Assembly: GCF_900188025.1 (NCBI RefSeq)
Contig: NZ_FZNO01000024.1
Location: 20,772-84,771, forward strand
Length of the DNA stretch: 64,000 nt
Direction of reading: 5' to 3'
DNA from: Blastococcus mobilis
GTDB taxonomy: Bacteria > Actinomycetota > Actinomycetes > Mycobacteriales > Geodermatophilaceae
The notes beneath the pieces are model-generated. The model ran no database searches and was not told where the DNA came from. It worked only from the letters and a program-made list of their open reading frames with translations. A program made the position numbers and the translations under genes. This document shows positions 16,194-26,989 of the stretch, piece by piece; position 1 is the stretch's first letter; every line of letters begins with the position of its first letter.

Positions 16194-18026
16194 TCAGCCC
16201 CGGCACTGGTAGAGGACGGTCTCCCCGTCCTCGAAGACGCGGGTGAAGGACGGGTCCTCGGCGATCGCCCGTTCGTAGGCCCGGTACACGTACAGCCGCA
16301 CCGTCCCGAACAACCGCACGTTGTCCTCGGCGGACGGGCCCAGCGCTAGGTAGACCGGTCCGCTGCCGGCGCGGGTGTCGCAGGCGTCGTGGGTGAACTG
16401 CCGGAGGACGGCCTCGTCGGTGGCGGCCGCGGAAAACCCGGGGAGGTCGGTGAGCCCTTCCACGCCCTCGGTGGCCGGCGGCAGGTGGTCCGCGTAGTGC
16501 TGGGTGGCCCGCAGCGGATAGGAGGAGGCGAACGGCAGCAGCACCGAGCCGTCCGGTGTCTCCTCCTCGAACCAGACGTCGGCGGTGACGTCGGAGGCCG
16601 CCACGCGGTAGCTCATCTCTCCGGCGAAGTTGGCGGGCAGGGTCAGGGTGGCGACGGCGACGACGGCCAGACCGGCCAGCAGCCGGCGCTCGGGGGTCCA
16701 GGCCGGCACCTCGTCGAAGAGCTGCAGCGCGATGACGAAGGCCATCCACGGCAGGGCGAACAGGTAGGCGCGGAAGATGCCCTCGTTCCCGTACGGCTGG
16801 CCGAGGATCAGGACCAGCGGCACGGCAGCCATGCCGAGGGGGACGACCATCCGGCTGGCGCGGCCGCGCCAGCCGGCGGCGGCCAGCACGCTCCACCCGG
16901 TGAGCAGGGCCACGACCGCCATCAGCAAGGGGGCTGCCCACAGCGCGACCGTGTAGCCCGGCAGCGGGTCGGCGACGGCCACCTGCGGCGGTGAGACGTT
17001 GTGGAAGCCGAAGTCGAACAGGTCGTAGGTGCTGTTCAGGAACGGCCAGGCCTGGAGCAGCCAGGCCTCCTCGATGGCGAGGAACACCACCGGGAGCCAC
17101 GGCCGCACCGGCCGCAGCAGGATGCAGACCAGCGTCGACTGCGCGAGCAGGAGCAGCGGAGAGAGCGGGTGGGACACCGCGACGTAGACGAACCCCAGGA
17201 CGAGCAGGACCGTGGCCGACCGCGTGCGCCAGAACCGGCTCGGCCGGGGCAGGTCGGCCTCGGCCGCCCTCGGGAAGCGGGCGGCGAGCCGGGCGAAGCG
17301 CAGACCCTCCGCGCCGGGCGGGACGGAGCGCAGCAGCCCGCCGAGCACGAGCAGGGCCACTGGGAAGGCCAGCGCCTGGGGCGCGAAGTAGTTCTGCCCG
17401 ATCCAGTCGCCGAGCGTGTACAGCAGGACGCCGCCGTAGCGGACGCGCCGGGAGGTGCTGAGCCCGCCGATCAGCCAGTAGACGGCAGCCGCGGCGATCA
17501 GGGCGAGAGTGGGCTGGGCCCACTGGGCCAGGTCCTGCACGGGGATGCCGGTCAGCCGGTGCAGGCCGGCCACGAGGACGAAGAACCCCGGGAAGTTGTG
17601 GTAGATGTCGATCGACCGGTCGACTCCCCCGTTCGCCAGGAGGTACTCGACCACCCCGATGTGCTTGTACGTCCACGGGTACCGGGGGACGTCGTACACG
17701 AGGGCCGTGGTGGCGAAGAGGATCGCGACGAGGAGCACCTGCGGCGCCACGAGCAGGTGCGAGACCGGTCGCCGCGAGATCAGCGCCCACAGGTAGACCA
17801 GGACCGTCAGCGCGAAGGCGGCGTACCAGCTCACCGGCAGGGCGGAGAGCAGGCCCCAGCCGCCGGTGTCGTCGAGTCGGACGTCGCCGAGCGACCACAA
17901 CCACAGCGCGAGCGCCCCGAGGGTGCCCACCGGCAGCACCCAGGTGCTCCACTCCTGCCAGGGGTGGGCGCGGTACCGCGGAGCCATGGCCGACGGCTCT
18001 CGTGCAGTGAGGGTCCCGGTCGTCAT
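16194..18026 (-). CDS. Polytopic membrane protein, possible GT-C glycosyltransferase
   Basis: A 610-residue protein with about 11-12 membrane helices and an extracytoplasmic C-terminal domain of about 140 residues (from roughly 470, containing AGEMSYRVAASDVTADVWFEEE). Two long extracytoplasmic loops with acidic residues, for example NGGVDRSIDIYHNFPGFF around 140, resemble the GT-C (PMT/ArnT-like) layout in which a polyprenyl-phosphate sugar is the donor. I infer that role; no signature proves it. ATG 18026 overlaps the stop of the upstream GT2 gene. The GT2 enzyme at 12451-13323 could supply a lipid-linked donor. Confidence 0.65.
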   Translation of the reverse strand: MTTGTLTAREPSAMAPRYRAHPWQEWSTWVLPVGTLGALALWLWSLGDVRLDDTGGWGLLSALPVSWYAAFALTVLVYLWALISRRPVSHLLVAPQVLLVAILFATTALVYDVPRYPWTYKHIGVVEYLLANGGVDRSIDIYHNFPGFFVLVAGLHRLTGIPVQDLAQWAQPTLALIAAAAVYWLIGGLSTSRRVRYGGVLLYTLGDWIGQNYFAPQALAFPVALLVLGGLLRSVPPGAEGLRFARLAARFPRAAEADLPRPSRFWRTRSATVLLVLGFVYVAVSHPLSPLLLLAQSTLVCILLRPVRPWLPVVFLAIEEAWLLQAWPFLNSTYDLFDFGFHNVSPPQVAVADPLPGYTVALWAAPLLMAVVALLTGWSVLAAAGWRGRASRMVVPLGMAAVPLVLILGQPYGNEGIFRAYLFALPWMAFVIALQLFDEVPAWTPERRLLAGLAVVAVATLTLPANFAGEMSYRVAASDVTADVWFEEETPDGSVLLPFASSYPLRATQHYADHLPPATEGVEGLTDLPGFSAAATDEAVLRQFTHDACDTRAGSGPVYLALGPSAEDNVRLFGTVRLYVYRAYERAIAEDPSFTRVFEDGETVLYQCRG

Positions 18027-19351
18027 CGTCCACCTCTCGCATGGGCGCGCAGGTCGCGCCGGGACCGCAGGTACAGCGCGGGACCGGCCCCGAAGCCGAG
18101 GAACTCCCGCAGCAGAGCGCCTCGGGGAGCGGCCGCGTCGGCGAGCCTCTCCCCCGTCTGGGCGCGGATGCCCGCCATCCGGCGCAGCCCCAGCGGGATG
18201 CGGCCGAGCACCTCACGGCGGGTGCCGGGCTGCAGCAGGCACTTGGTGATGAACGCCGACAGGCCCGTTCCGTAGCCGAACATCTGGGCGAGCAGCGCGG
18301 CCCGGTCGGCGCGGTGATGGTGCCAGACCAGGGCCGCCGGCTCGTAGGCGATCGTCCGGCCGGCCCGCAGGACCCGCACGAACACGTCCAGGTCCTCGCC
18401 TCCCCGGGTGCGCGTGCCGGCGCCGAGCGCTTCGTCGAAGCCGCCCAGCTCGACGAGGAACGCGCGGTCGAAGGCCAGGTTCGCACCGGTGCCGAAGATC
18501 CCGGGCGAGTACGGGTGCAGCGCATCCTGTGTACCCGCGGTGTCCTGGCTGCCGTCGACGGCCGGCGTCACCTGACCGCGCCGGTCGAACAGCGCCGGCT
18601 CGCACCGGGTCGACCAGGAGGCGGCCCGGGCGTCGAAGTACTCCTCGGCGGCGCCGTCGATCCCGGCGGTTGCGACCAGACCGGTGACGCAGCCGACGTC
18701 GGCCCGGCGACCGAAGCCCCGGACGAGGCCCTGCACCCAGTCGGGGTCGACCGCGACGTCGTCGTCGGTGTAGGCCAGCCAGGTGCCGCGCGCCTCGGCC
18801 AGTCCGCGGTTGCGGGCGCGGGACAGGCCCGGCCGCGGCTCGACGACGTAGCGGAACCGCTGGTCGGCCACCGCCTCGACCACCTGCCGGGTGGAGTCGT
18901 CGGACGGGGCGTTGTCGACGATCACGATCTCGAGGTGCGGATAGGTCAGCTGCCGCAACCGATCGAGGCAGCCGGCCAGGGTCGCGGCGCGGTCGCGGGT
19001 GCAGACGACGACGGTCACGAGCTCCTCGGCGGCGGTGCGGTTCGGGCACGAGGGCTGCGCCGCCGGGTACGGGCCGTTCCCGTCACCGGCCAGTCCCTCC
19101 GCGACGAGGTGGGCCGTGATCCGGTCGGCGAACTGCCGATGCGCCGTGCGGGCGAGGTCGCCGGGGTCGGGGTCGGCGCCGTCGAGGGGCACCACCAGGT
19201 ATCCGAGCGGCTCCCCGTGCAGGCGCACGAGCACCCGCGCGGTGGCCTGGGCCGTCCGCGGCCGGACAGCCCGGAGCGCGCGGTCACCCGACATCTCCCA
19301 CTCGGCGCACCACGTGCCCGCCTCGGTCGGCGGGACGTTCGCGGCGGTCAT
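18023..19351 (-). CDS. GT2 glycosyltransferase with N-terminal extension
   Basis: A 442-residue protein. The first 110 residues form an extra domain (GYLVVPLDGADPDPGDLA, then ITAHLVAEG) before the GT-A fold begins at ELVTVVVCTRDRAATL. The active-site cluster is YTDDDVAVDPDW, and PGIFGTGANLAFDRAFLVELGGFDEALG with TRTRGGEDLDVFVR supplies the acceptor side and the GED motif. The same N-terminal module is known before some actinobacterial family 2 enzymes. It is in a coupled operon: ATG 19351 overlaps the flippase stop, and its own stop overlaps the next start. Confidence 0.87.
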   Translation of the reverse strand: MTAANVPPTEAGTWCAEWEMSGDRALRAVRPRTAQATARVLVRLHGEPLGYLVVPLDGADPDPGDLARTAHRQFADRITAHLVAEGLAGDGNGPYPAAQPSCPNRTAAEELVTVVVCTRDRAATLAGCLDRLRQLTYPHLEIVIVDNAPSDDSTRQVVEAVADQRFRYVVEPRPGLSRARNRGLAEARGTWLAYTDDDVAVDPDWVQGLVRGFGRRADVGCVTGLVATAGIDGAAEEYFDARAASWSTRCEPALFDRRGQVTPAVDGSQDTAGTQDALHPYSPGIFGTGANLAFDRAFLVELGGFDEALGAGTRTRGGEDLDVFVRVLRAGRTIAYEPAALVWHHHRADRAALLAQMFGYGTGLSAFITKCLLQPGTRREVLGRIPLGLRRMAGIRAQTGERLADAAAPRGALLREFLGFGAGPALYLRSRRDLRAHARGGR

Positions 19352-20829
19352 CGGACGGCCTCCTTGCGCGGGGATCGGACGGTCGTGCAGGCCCGGGCGA
19401 ACCACCCGAGGCAGGCCACCGCGAGGACCGCCCGGAGGACCAGGCCCGGAGCGGTGACCGGCAGCAGCACCGCCAGCAGCGCCATGACGACCCCGGCCAG
19501 CGTCTGCACGAGTCGGGTCCGGGTGCCGCTGAGCGGCCGCCCGCGGGTCGGCACCAGCAGCAGCAGGTGCTGCACCGAGTACGCGGCCGCCGTGGCCAGG
19601 GCCGCGCCGAGGATGCCGAACACCGGGATCCACCACAGGTTCAGCACGACGTTCACCACCGAGGCCACGACGGCAGATCCGGCGATCATCCGGGTGCGAG
19701 ACGCGGTGAGCAGGGTCCGGGTGGCGGACAGGCCCGCGGTGTAGGGGACGGCGCTGACGATGACGACCGCCGTCACCAGCAGCAGGTCGTCGGGCCGGAA
19801 CTCGGCCGGCGCCCACACCCGCAGGACCAGGGGCGCCGCGACCGACAGCCCGACCATCACCGGCGCGAGCAGGCGGTACAGGGCGTCGCGACTGGCCGTG
19901 ACCACCGCGTCGCCGTCGGCCCCCGCGCCGGCGGCGAAGAAGCGGGGCAGCCACACCGAGTTGAGCACGCTCAGGACGAGCATGGGCAGCGCGGCGATGT
20001 TGTAGGCAACCGAGTACTGCGCGACCGCCGCCTCGCCCAGGTGCTCCTGGATCAGGAACCGGTCGGCCGCGCCGAGGACGAACGACCCCAGCATGGCCGG
20101 CACCAGTGGGAGACCGAAGACCAGCGCGCCCCGCACGAGTGGCAGGTCCCCGGGCCGCAGCGACCGCAGCCGGGTGAGGGACAGCCCCACCGCGACGGCC
20201 AGCACCTGGGCTACCAGGCGTCCGAGCACGAAGGCCTCGGCGGTCGGGGCGAGGACGACCAGCATGACCAGGGCGAGGATCTCGGCGGCCACCGACTGCA
20301 GCAGGCTGACCACGCTGAAGCCGAGCAGCCGGTCCTGGCTGCGCAGCAGCGCGAGGACGGTCGCGGTGATCGCGGAGGCGCCGGCCCAGAGGACGGCCAG
20401 CCGGACGGCGCCGTCGTATCCGCCGAACCCCAGGGCGTCGCTCCACCAGTGCCCGGTGAGGTCGGCGAGGGCGGTGATCGCGACGGCGGCGACGATGCCG
20501 AGCGCGAGCAGCCGGCGAGCGGCGTCCGCGCCGCGCTCCTCGAAGTACTTCTGGACGGCGACCTGCAGCCCGAGCCCGGCGACGACGTAGAGCACCTGCA
20601 TGAGCGCGTTGGCCGCCGCGAAGGTGCCGAACTCGGGGGCGCCCAGCAAGCGGGTGGCCAGCGGCGTCGCGAGGGCGCCGACCAGGACCTGCAGGAACCA
20701 GAACAGCAGGTAGAGGGAGTCCCGGCCGAAGAGGCCGCTCATCGTGGAGGCCACCGCCTCGTCGCTCGCCGTCGGGCGCACGGTCGTCGCCTCCCGGGGC
20801 TCGGCGCCCGGGTGTGGGGTCCTGGTCAC
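19348..20829 (-). CDS. Wzx-type polysaccharide flippase
   Basis: A 493-residue MATE/MOP-superfamily exporter with about 12-14 predicted membrane helices, starting with LYLLFWFLQVLVGALATPLATRLLGAPEFG, the usual first helix and loop of the polysaccharide transporter family. It would flip the undecaprenyl-linked repeat unit across the membrane. GTG 20829 overlaps the stop of the GT2-deacetylase gene; a later ATG 30 residues in (MSGLFGRDSLYLL) is the alternative and would remove a low-complexity leader. One of two flippases in the window, the other at 42066-43481, so at least two repeat units are exported. Confidence 0.88.
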   Translation of the reverse strand: MTRTPHPGAEPREATTVRPTASDEAVASTMSGLFGRDSLYLLFWFLQVLVGALATPLATRLLGAPEFGTFAAANALMQVLYVVAGLGLQVAVQKYFEERGADAARRLLALGIVAAVAITALADLTGHWWSDALGFGGYDGAVRLAVLWAGASAITATVLALLRSQDRLLGFSVVSLLQSVAAEILALVMLVVLAPTAEAFVLGRLVAQVLAVAVGLSLTRLRSLRPGDLPLVRGALVFGLPLVPAMLGSFVLGAADRFLIQEHLGEAAVAQYSVAYNIAALPMLVLSVLNSVWLPRFFAAGAGADGDAVVTASRDALYRLLAPVMVGLSVAAPLVLRVWAPAEFRPDDLLLVTAVVIVSAVPYTAGLSATRTLLTASRTRMIAGSAVVASVVNVVLNLWWIPVFGILGAALATAAAYSVQHLLLLVPTRGRPLSGTRTRLVQTLAGVVMALLAVLLPVTAPGLVLRAVLAVACLGWFARACTTVRSPRKEAVR

Positions 20830-22568
20830 CGGCGGAGGCTCCCGACGGTGCGCAACAGACGGCGGGCCACGCCCCGGAGCTCGCGCTCCACCTCGCGCGC
20901 CGGGTGCCGCGGCGGGTGGCGGACAGCGTCGACGAGCGCCTCGGGCGTGGTGTCGCGCCGCACCTCGATCCGCGGGAGGGCGAACCGCCCCCGCGCCCCC
21001 GTCGACGGCCGGCGGCCCTCGAGCGCGAAGGCCGCCGCGTAGCCCGCCCGGCGGGTGGCCGCCCGCACGCGGGCGTCGTGCTCGCCGTGCGGATAGGCGA
21101 GGACCGGCTCGACCGGCAGCCCGCGTGCCCGGAGACCGGCCAGCGGTTCGGTCAGCTCCCGGCCCAGCGTGGCGTCGTCGAGCTGGGTCAGGTGCGCGTG
21201 CGTATGGGAGTGCGCGCCGAGGGACCAGCCGCGGGCGACCAGCTCGTGGAGCTGCTCCTCGGTGAGCAGCGGGAGCTTTCCGGCGCCGCGGCGGGCGTCC
21301 CACTCGTTCCAGCCGCCGATCTGGTCGCTGACGAGTAGGACCACCGCGGGTATGCCGCGCCGCTCGAGGGCGGGGGCGGCGTGCTGGAGCAGGTCGGCGT
21401 ACCCGTCGTCGAAGGTGAGCAGCACGGCACGGTCCGGCAGCGGCGCGCCGTCCAGCCACGCGAGCAGATCACCGAGCCCGATCCAGCTGACCCCGGCGGC
21501 GGTCAGCGCGTCCAGCTGCCGCTCGAAGAGCTCCGGGCCGACGCACCAGTCGCCGATGACGGCGTCGTCGACGTCCTCGACGGCGTGGTAGGCCAGGAGC
21601 ACGGCAGCGCCGGTCCGGAGGCCCCCGCCCTCCGCGAGACCCCGCCAGTACTGGGCGTCACGCACGCGGGCGAAGGCCCAGCGGGTGAGCAGGTCCGAGC
21701 CGCCCGTGCGGGCGCGTGCCACGACGGGAGCGGCCAGCGCCCGCGCGACCCGGGAGGGGACCGACGGCGCCCACCGGGCCAGCAGCCGGCCGGTCGGCGT
21801 CTTCGCGCCGTGCTGCTCGGCCAGCGTGTCGGCCAGTGCCGGGTGCTTGCGGACGAGGGCGGCGTCGGCCCGGCCACCCTGCCGCCACTGGCGCAGGTAC
21901 TGGTCCGGCGTCACCACGTACCGCTGGGACGTGATCGCGCCCGGGGCGTACCGGACGACGGCGCCGCTGCTCAGCAGCCGGTGCAGGAAGTCGGTGTCCT
22001 CGGCGCCGAAGGCCCCGTTCACGTTGAAGCTTTCGTCGAATCCACCGGCGGCCTGGAAGACCGCGGCCCGGACAGAGAGCTGGCCGGTGAGCAGGTCGCC
22101 GAGCGCGAGCTGCCCCTGGGTGCGGGTGAGCCGCTCGTGGCGCAGGCGCACCCACCGCTCCACGCCGGGGGTCAGCAGCGTGCGGGGGGAGTCCGGGTGC
22201 AGCGGGATGTGGCCGACGGCGGCGTCCGCGCCCTGACGGAGCACCGCGTCGTGCTCGACGAGGAGCCGCGGGTCGGCGACCATGTCGTCGTCGAGGAAGA
22301 GCAGGAACTCGCCGGTGGCGGAGGCGGCACCGGCGTTGCGTGCCGCGGCGGCGCCACGGTTGGGCTGCTCGACCACGGTCAGTGGGAACGGGAGGGGGAC
22401 GGCGCGGGCGGCGTCGGCGGTGCCGTCGGTGGAGCCGTCGACGACCACGACCAGCTCGATCGGCCAGGGCGTCTCCAGCCGGGCGAGGGCGGTCATGGTC
22501 CCGAGGAGCACGTCGCGTCGCTGGTAGGTCGGCACGACGATGCTGAACCGGGCCCCGCTCGGCGTCAC
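20826..22568 (-). CDS. GT2 glycosyltransferase fused to CE4 polysaccharide deacetylase
   Basis: A 580-residue two-domain protein. Residues 1-310 form a family 2 glycosyltransferase (FSIVVPTYQRRD, FLDDDMVADP at 91-100, GAEDTDF at 188-194). Residues 322-545 form a NodB/CE4 deacetylase: AYHAVED, LLTFDDGY with TFDDG at 385-389, and a metal motif with His453 and His457 in GAHSHTHAHL; LAYPHGEHD follows later. No membrane segment or signal peptide is visible, so the deacetylase would act in the cytoplasm on a lipid-linked or nucleotide-bound amino sugar, unlike usual secreted CE4 enzymes. First gene of a five-gene minus-strand operon with 4-bp overlaps. Confidence 0.85.
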   Translation of the reverse strand: MTPSGARFSIVVPTYQRRDVLLGTMTALARLETPWPIELVVVVDGSTDGTADAARAVPLPFPLTVVEQPNRGAAAARNAGAASATGEFLLFLDDDMVADPRLLVEHDAVLRQGADAAVGHIPLHPDSPRTLLTPGVERWVRLRHERLTRTQGQLALGDLLTGQLSVRAAVFQAAGGFDESFNVNGAFGAEDTDFLHRLLSSGAVVRYAPGAITSQRYVVTPDQYLRQWRQGGRADAALVRKHPALADTLAEQHGAKTPTGRLLARWAPSVPSRVARALAAPVVARARTGGSDLLTRWAFARVRDAQYWRGLAEGGGLRTGAAVLLAYHAVEDVDDAVIGDWCVGPELFERQLDALTAAGVSWIGLGDLLAWLDGAPLPDRAVLLTFDDGYADLLQHAAPALERRGIPAVVLLVSDQIGGWNEWDARRGAGKLPLLTEEQLHELVARGWSLGAHSHTHAHLTQLDDATLGRELTEPLAGLRARGLPVEPVLAYPHGEHDARVRAATRRAGYAAAFALEGRRPSTGARGRFALPRIEVRRDTTPEALVDAVRHPPRHPAREVERELRGVARRLLRTVGSLRR

Positions 22569-22705
22569 GACTCCCCTTCCCCCGTGTTTCCGGGAGCGAC
22601 GCGTGCCCGGACCTGCGAAACTACGCGTCAGCGGGGTCTTCCTGCTGCCCCCTGTCCCCCCATGGGAGGGGCCGCGGGGGCCGGCTCGAAGCGGGTCGAA
22701 GCGGC

Positions 22706-25054
<2,349 letters not shown>

Positions 25055-25057
25055 GTG

Positions 25058-26821
25058 ATGCCCGGGAGTTCCGCGTCACCGTGCCGTCGGCCCGAGCAAC
25101 CAACGCCCGCCCCGCAGACGCAGTCCATCGCGGACGGAGGCACCTCCGTCGAGCGCCCTTCGCGCTGGTCGTGGTGCCGCCGGCTGTTCCTGGTCCTCGT
25201 CTTCCTCGTCAGCCTCTGGGCGTCGCTGACTGCTGTGGCCCACGCGGCCCCGAACGAGTCGAACGACAGGCCAGGCCCATCCGCACCGCCACTCTCCGGT
25301 CCGATGTCCGACGTGACCGGTCAGGCCCCCCACGGTCCGCCGGCGTCACCGGCGGGCAAGTCCCCGACGAAACCACCACGGGCAGAAGCCCCGCTCATCG
25401 ACCTGCCCGCACCCAAGACCGACCGATCGGGCGCCACCGCGCCACCGGTAGCAGCACCGGCCGCGGCCACGCCACCCGCCGTCGACTCCGCCAAGCCCCC
25501 GGCCACGCCACCCACCGTCGACTCCGCCAAGCCCCCGGCCACGCCAGCCCGCGTCGACTCCACCAAGCCCCCGAACACGCCCAAGACCGACCGCCCGGTC
25601 GCCACCGCGCAGAAGGTCGGCGCTCCCAGCGACCCGACACCGCCCAAGCCCGGCCGCCGGGGCGCCTCCTCGGAGCTGCCGGCGACCACCCCGGCCCCGG
25701 TCTCGCCGTCCCGCGTCGACTCCGCCGGCCCCCCGAACACGCCCAAGACCGACCGCCCGGTCGCCACCGCGCAGAAGGTCGGCGCTGGCAGCGACCCGAC
25801 ACCGCCCAAGCCCGGCCGCCGGGGCGCCTCCTCGGAGCTGCCGGCGACCACCCCGGCCCCGGTCTCGCCGTCCCGCGTCGACTCCACCAAGCCCCCGAAC
25901 ACGCCCAAGACCGACCGCCCGGTCGCCACCGCGCAGAAGGTCGGCGCTCGCAGCGACCCGACACCGCCCAAGCCCGGCCGCCGGGGCGCCTCCTCGGAGC
26001 TGCCGGCGACCACCCCGGCCCCGGTCACCCATCTCGGCGCCACGCGTGTCACCGGCGGCGGCGCTGCCCCACCCACAAGGATCGGCACCGCTGTTGCGGT
26101 CGAGCGCCGACACGGTCACGCCCGCACCGCTCCGCTCCCGGTCCCGATGCCGGTCCCGGTCGCGGTCCCGACCCCGGTCCGGGTCCCGTCGGTCGGATCG
26201 CAGTCCGCTGCAACTGGAGCCGGTGGCGGGCCCGTCGCTGACACGGCCTCGACCAGGACCGCGACGGCGACGACCCCCAGCACAGCACCACCCTCCGGAC
26301 TTCTGCTGCCCCCCGTCGGAACGACGCCGACGGAAGCGGCAGGCCCACGGGCGGTTCCGCCGGCCGCGCCGTCCATCCCCTGCCTCGGCGTGATCTCGAA
26401 TGCCGTCGACCAGTGGACTTCCACCACGGGGCAGGCAGCCGCGGTCACTCGGTACGTCGAGTCCGGCAGCCTCGGCGGACGGACGAGCTCTCAGGTGCGC
26501 GTCGCCACGACGCTCGCTGTGACAACCCCGGTGGCACTGTCGGCGCCGTCCTCCGAGGAACTGCCGCTCCGCGCGCCCCCTCCCCTGCCTCCGGCCGCCC
26601 CTGCCGCCCTGGCTGCGCCGCCGGCGCCGACCGCGCCGACCGCGCCGTGTTCCGGCAGCAGCTCGGCGTCAGGAACCCATTACGGCCACCATTCCGGTAC
26701 CGCACTCGCGGTCCTCAGCGGGGATGCCGGGGCCCTGCGCGCCCAGGCATCCACCCGCTCCTCCGACCCCGGTCGTCCGGTCGTCGGCCGACCGGACGAC
26801 CCGCACACTCGCCCCGGCTGA
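25058..26821 (+). CDS. Secreted proline-rich repeat protein, function unknown
   Basis: A 587-residue protein if started at ATG 25058 (GTG 25055 is alternative). A signal peptide lies at about residues 41-62 (RRLFLVLVFLVSLWASLTAVAHA, shown in part; cleavage after AHA). The mature part is Pro/Ala/Thr-rich and low-complexity: short VDSAKPPATPP repeats, then three near-identical 54-residue repeats (VDSTKPPNTPKTDRP to TTPAPVSPSR), a PVPMPVPVAVPTPVRVP stretch, and a tail with two Cys (IPCLGV and TAPCSGS). It has no recognisable enzyme domain. It looks like a cell-wall spanning or surface spacer, possibly glycosylated on Thr/Ser; that is inference. A GGACGGAGG sequence inside the N-terminal region leaves the start uncertain. 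Confidence 0.65.
   Translation: MPGSSASPCRRPEQPTPAPQTQSIADGGTSVERPSRWSWCRRLFLVLVFLVSLWASLTAVAHAAPNESNDRPGPSAPPLSGPMSDVTGQAPHGPPASPAGKSPTKPPRAEAPLIDLPAPKTDRSGATAPPVAAPAAATPPAVDSAKPPATPPTVDSAKPPATPARVDSTKPPNTPKTDRPVATAQKVGAPSDPTPPKPGRRGASSELPATTPAPVSPSRVDSAGPPNTPKTDRPVATAQKVGAGSDPTPPKPGRRGASSELPATTPAPVSPSRVDSTKPPNTPKTDRPVATAQKVGARSDPTPPKPGRRGASSELPATTPAPVTHLGATRVTGGGAAPPTRIGTAVAVERRHGHARTAPLPVPMPVPVAVPTPVRVPSVGSQSAATGAGGGPVADTASTRTATATTPSTAPPSGLLLPPVGTTPTEAAGPRAVPPAAPSIPCLGVISNAVDQWTSTTGQAAAVTRYVESGSLGGRTSSQVRVATTLAVTTPVALSAPSSEELPLRAPPPLPPAAPAALAAPPAPTAPTAPCSGSSSASGTHYGHHSGTALAVLSGDAGALRAQASTRSSDPGRPVVGRPDDPHTRPG
25553..26038 (+). repeat. Three tandem 162-bp repeats
   Basis: Units begin at 25553, 25715 and 25877, each opening with GTCGACTCC and coding 54 residues. 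They differ at only a few codons, for example Thr-Lys versus Ala-Gly near the start and Pro/Gly/Arg at one position (APSD, AGSD, ARSD). The third unit diverges in its last 15 bases. Such identity implies recent expansion or ongoing homogenisation. Confidence 0.9.
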
Positions 26822-26989
26822 GCAGGGCGCGCATCGCCACGACGGCGCGCCCATCCGGATCGCCGTGACGTTTCGAACGATGTCTGGAGCCCGGCTCAGG
26901 CCGGTCACTCCTTCAGGGATCCCGCGCATCCCCTCAGCACTTCACTTCGCGCTTGCGAACAAGCGCACAGACGGTCAAGGGCAAGTCAG

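Noticed and set aside
25553..26038. Tandem repeats as a CRISPR array
   Set aside because: Repeats are 162 bp, contiguous and coding, with no spacers.
25321..26088. Gly-rich repeat ORFs on the minus strand across the 162-bp repeats
   Set aside because: They are antisense shadows of the proline-rich protein; only the plus-strand frame has a signal peptide.
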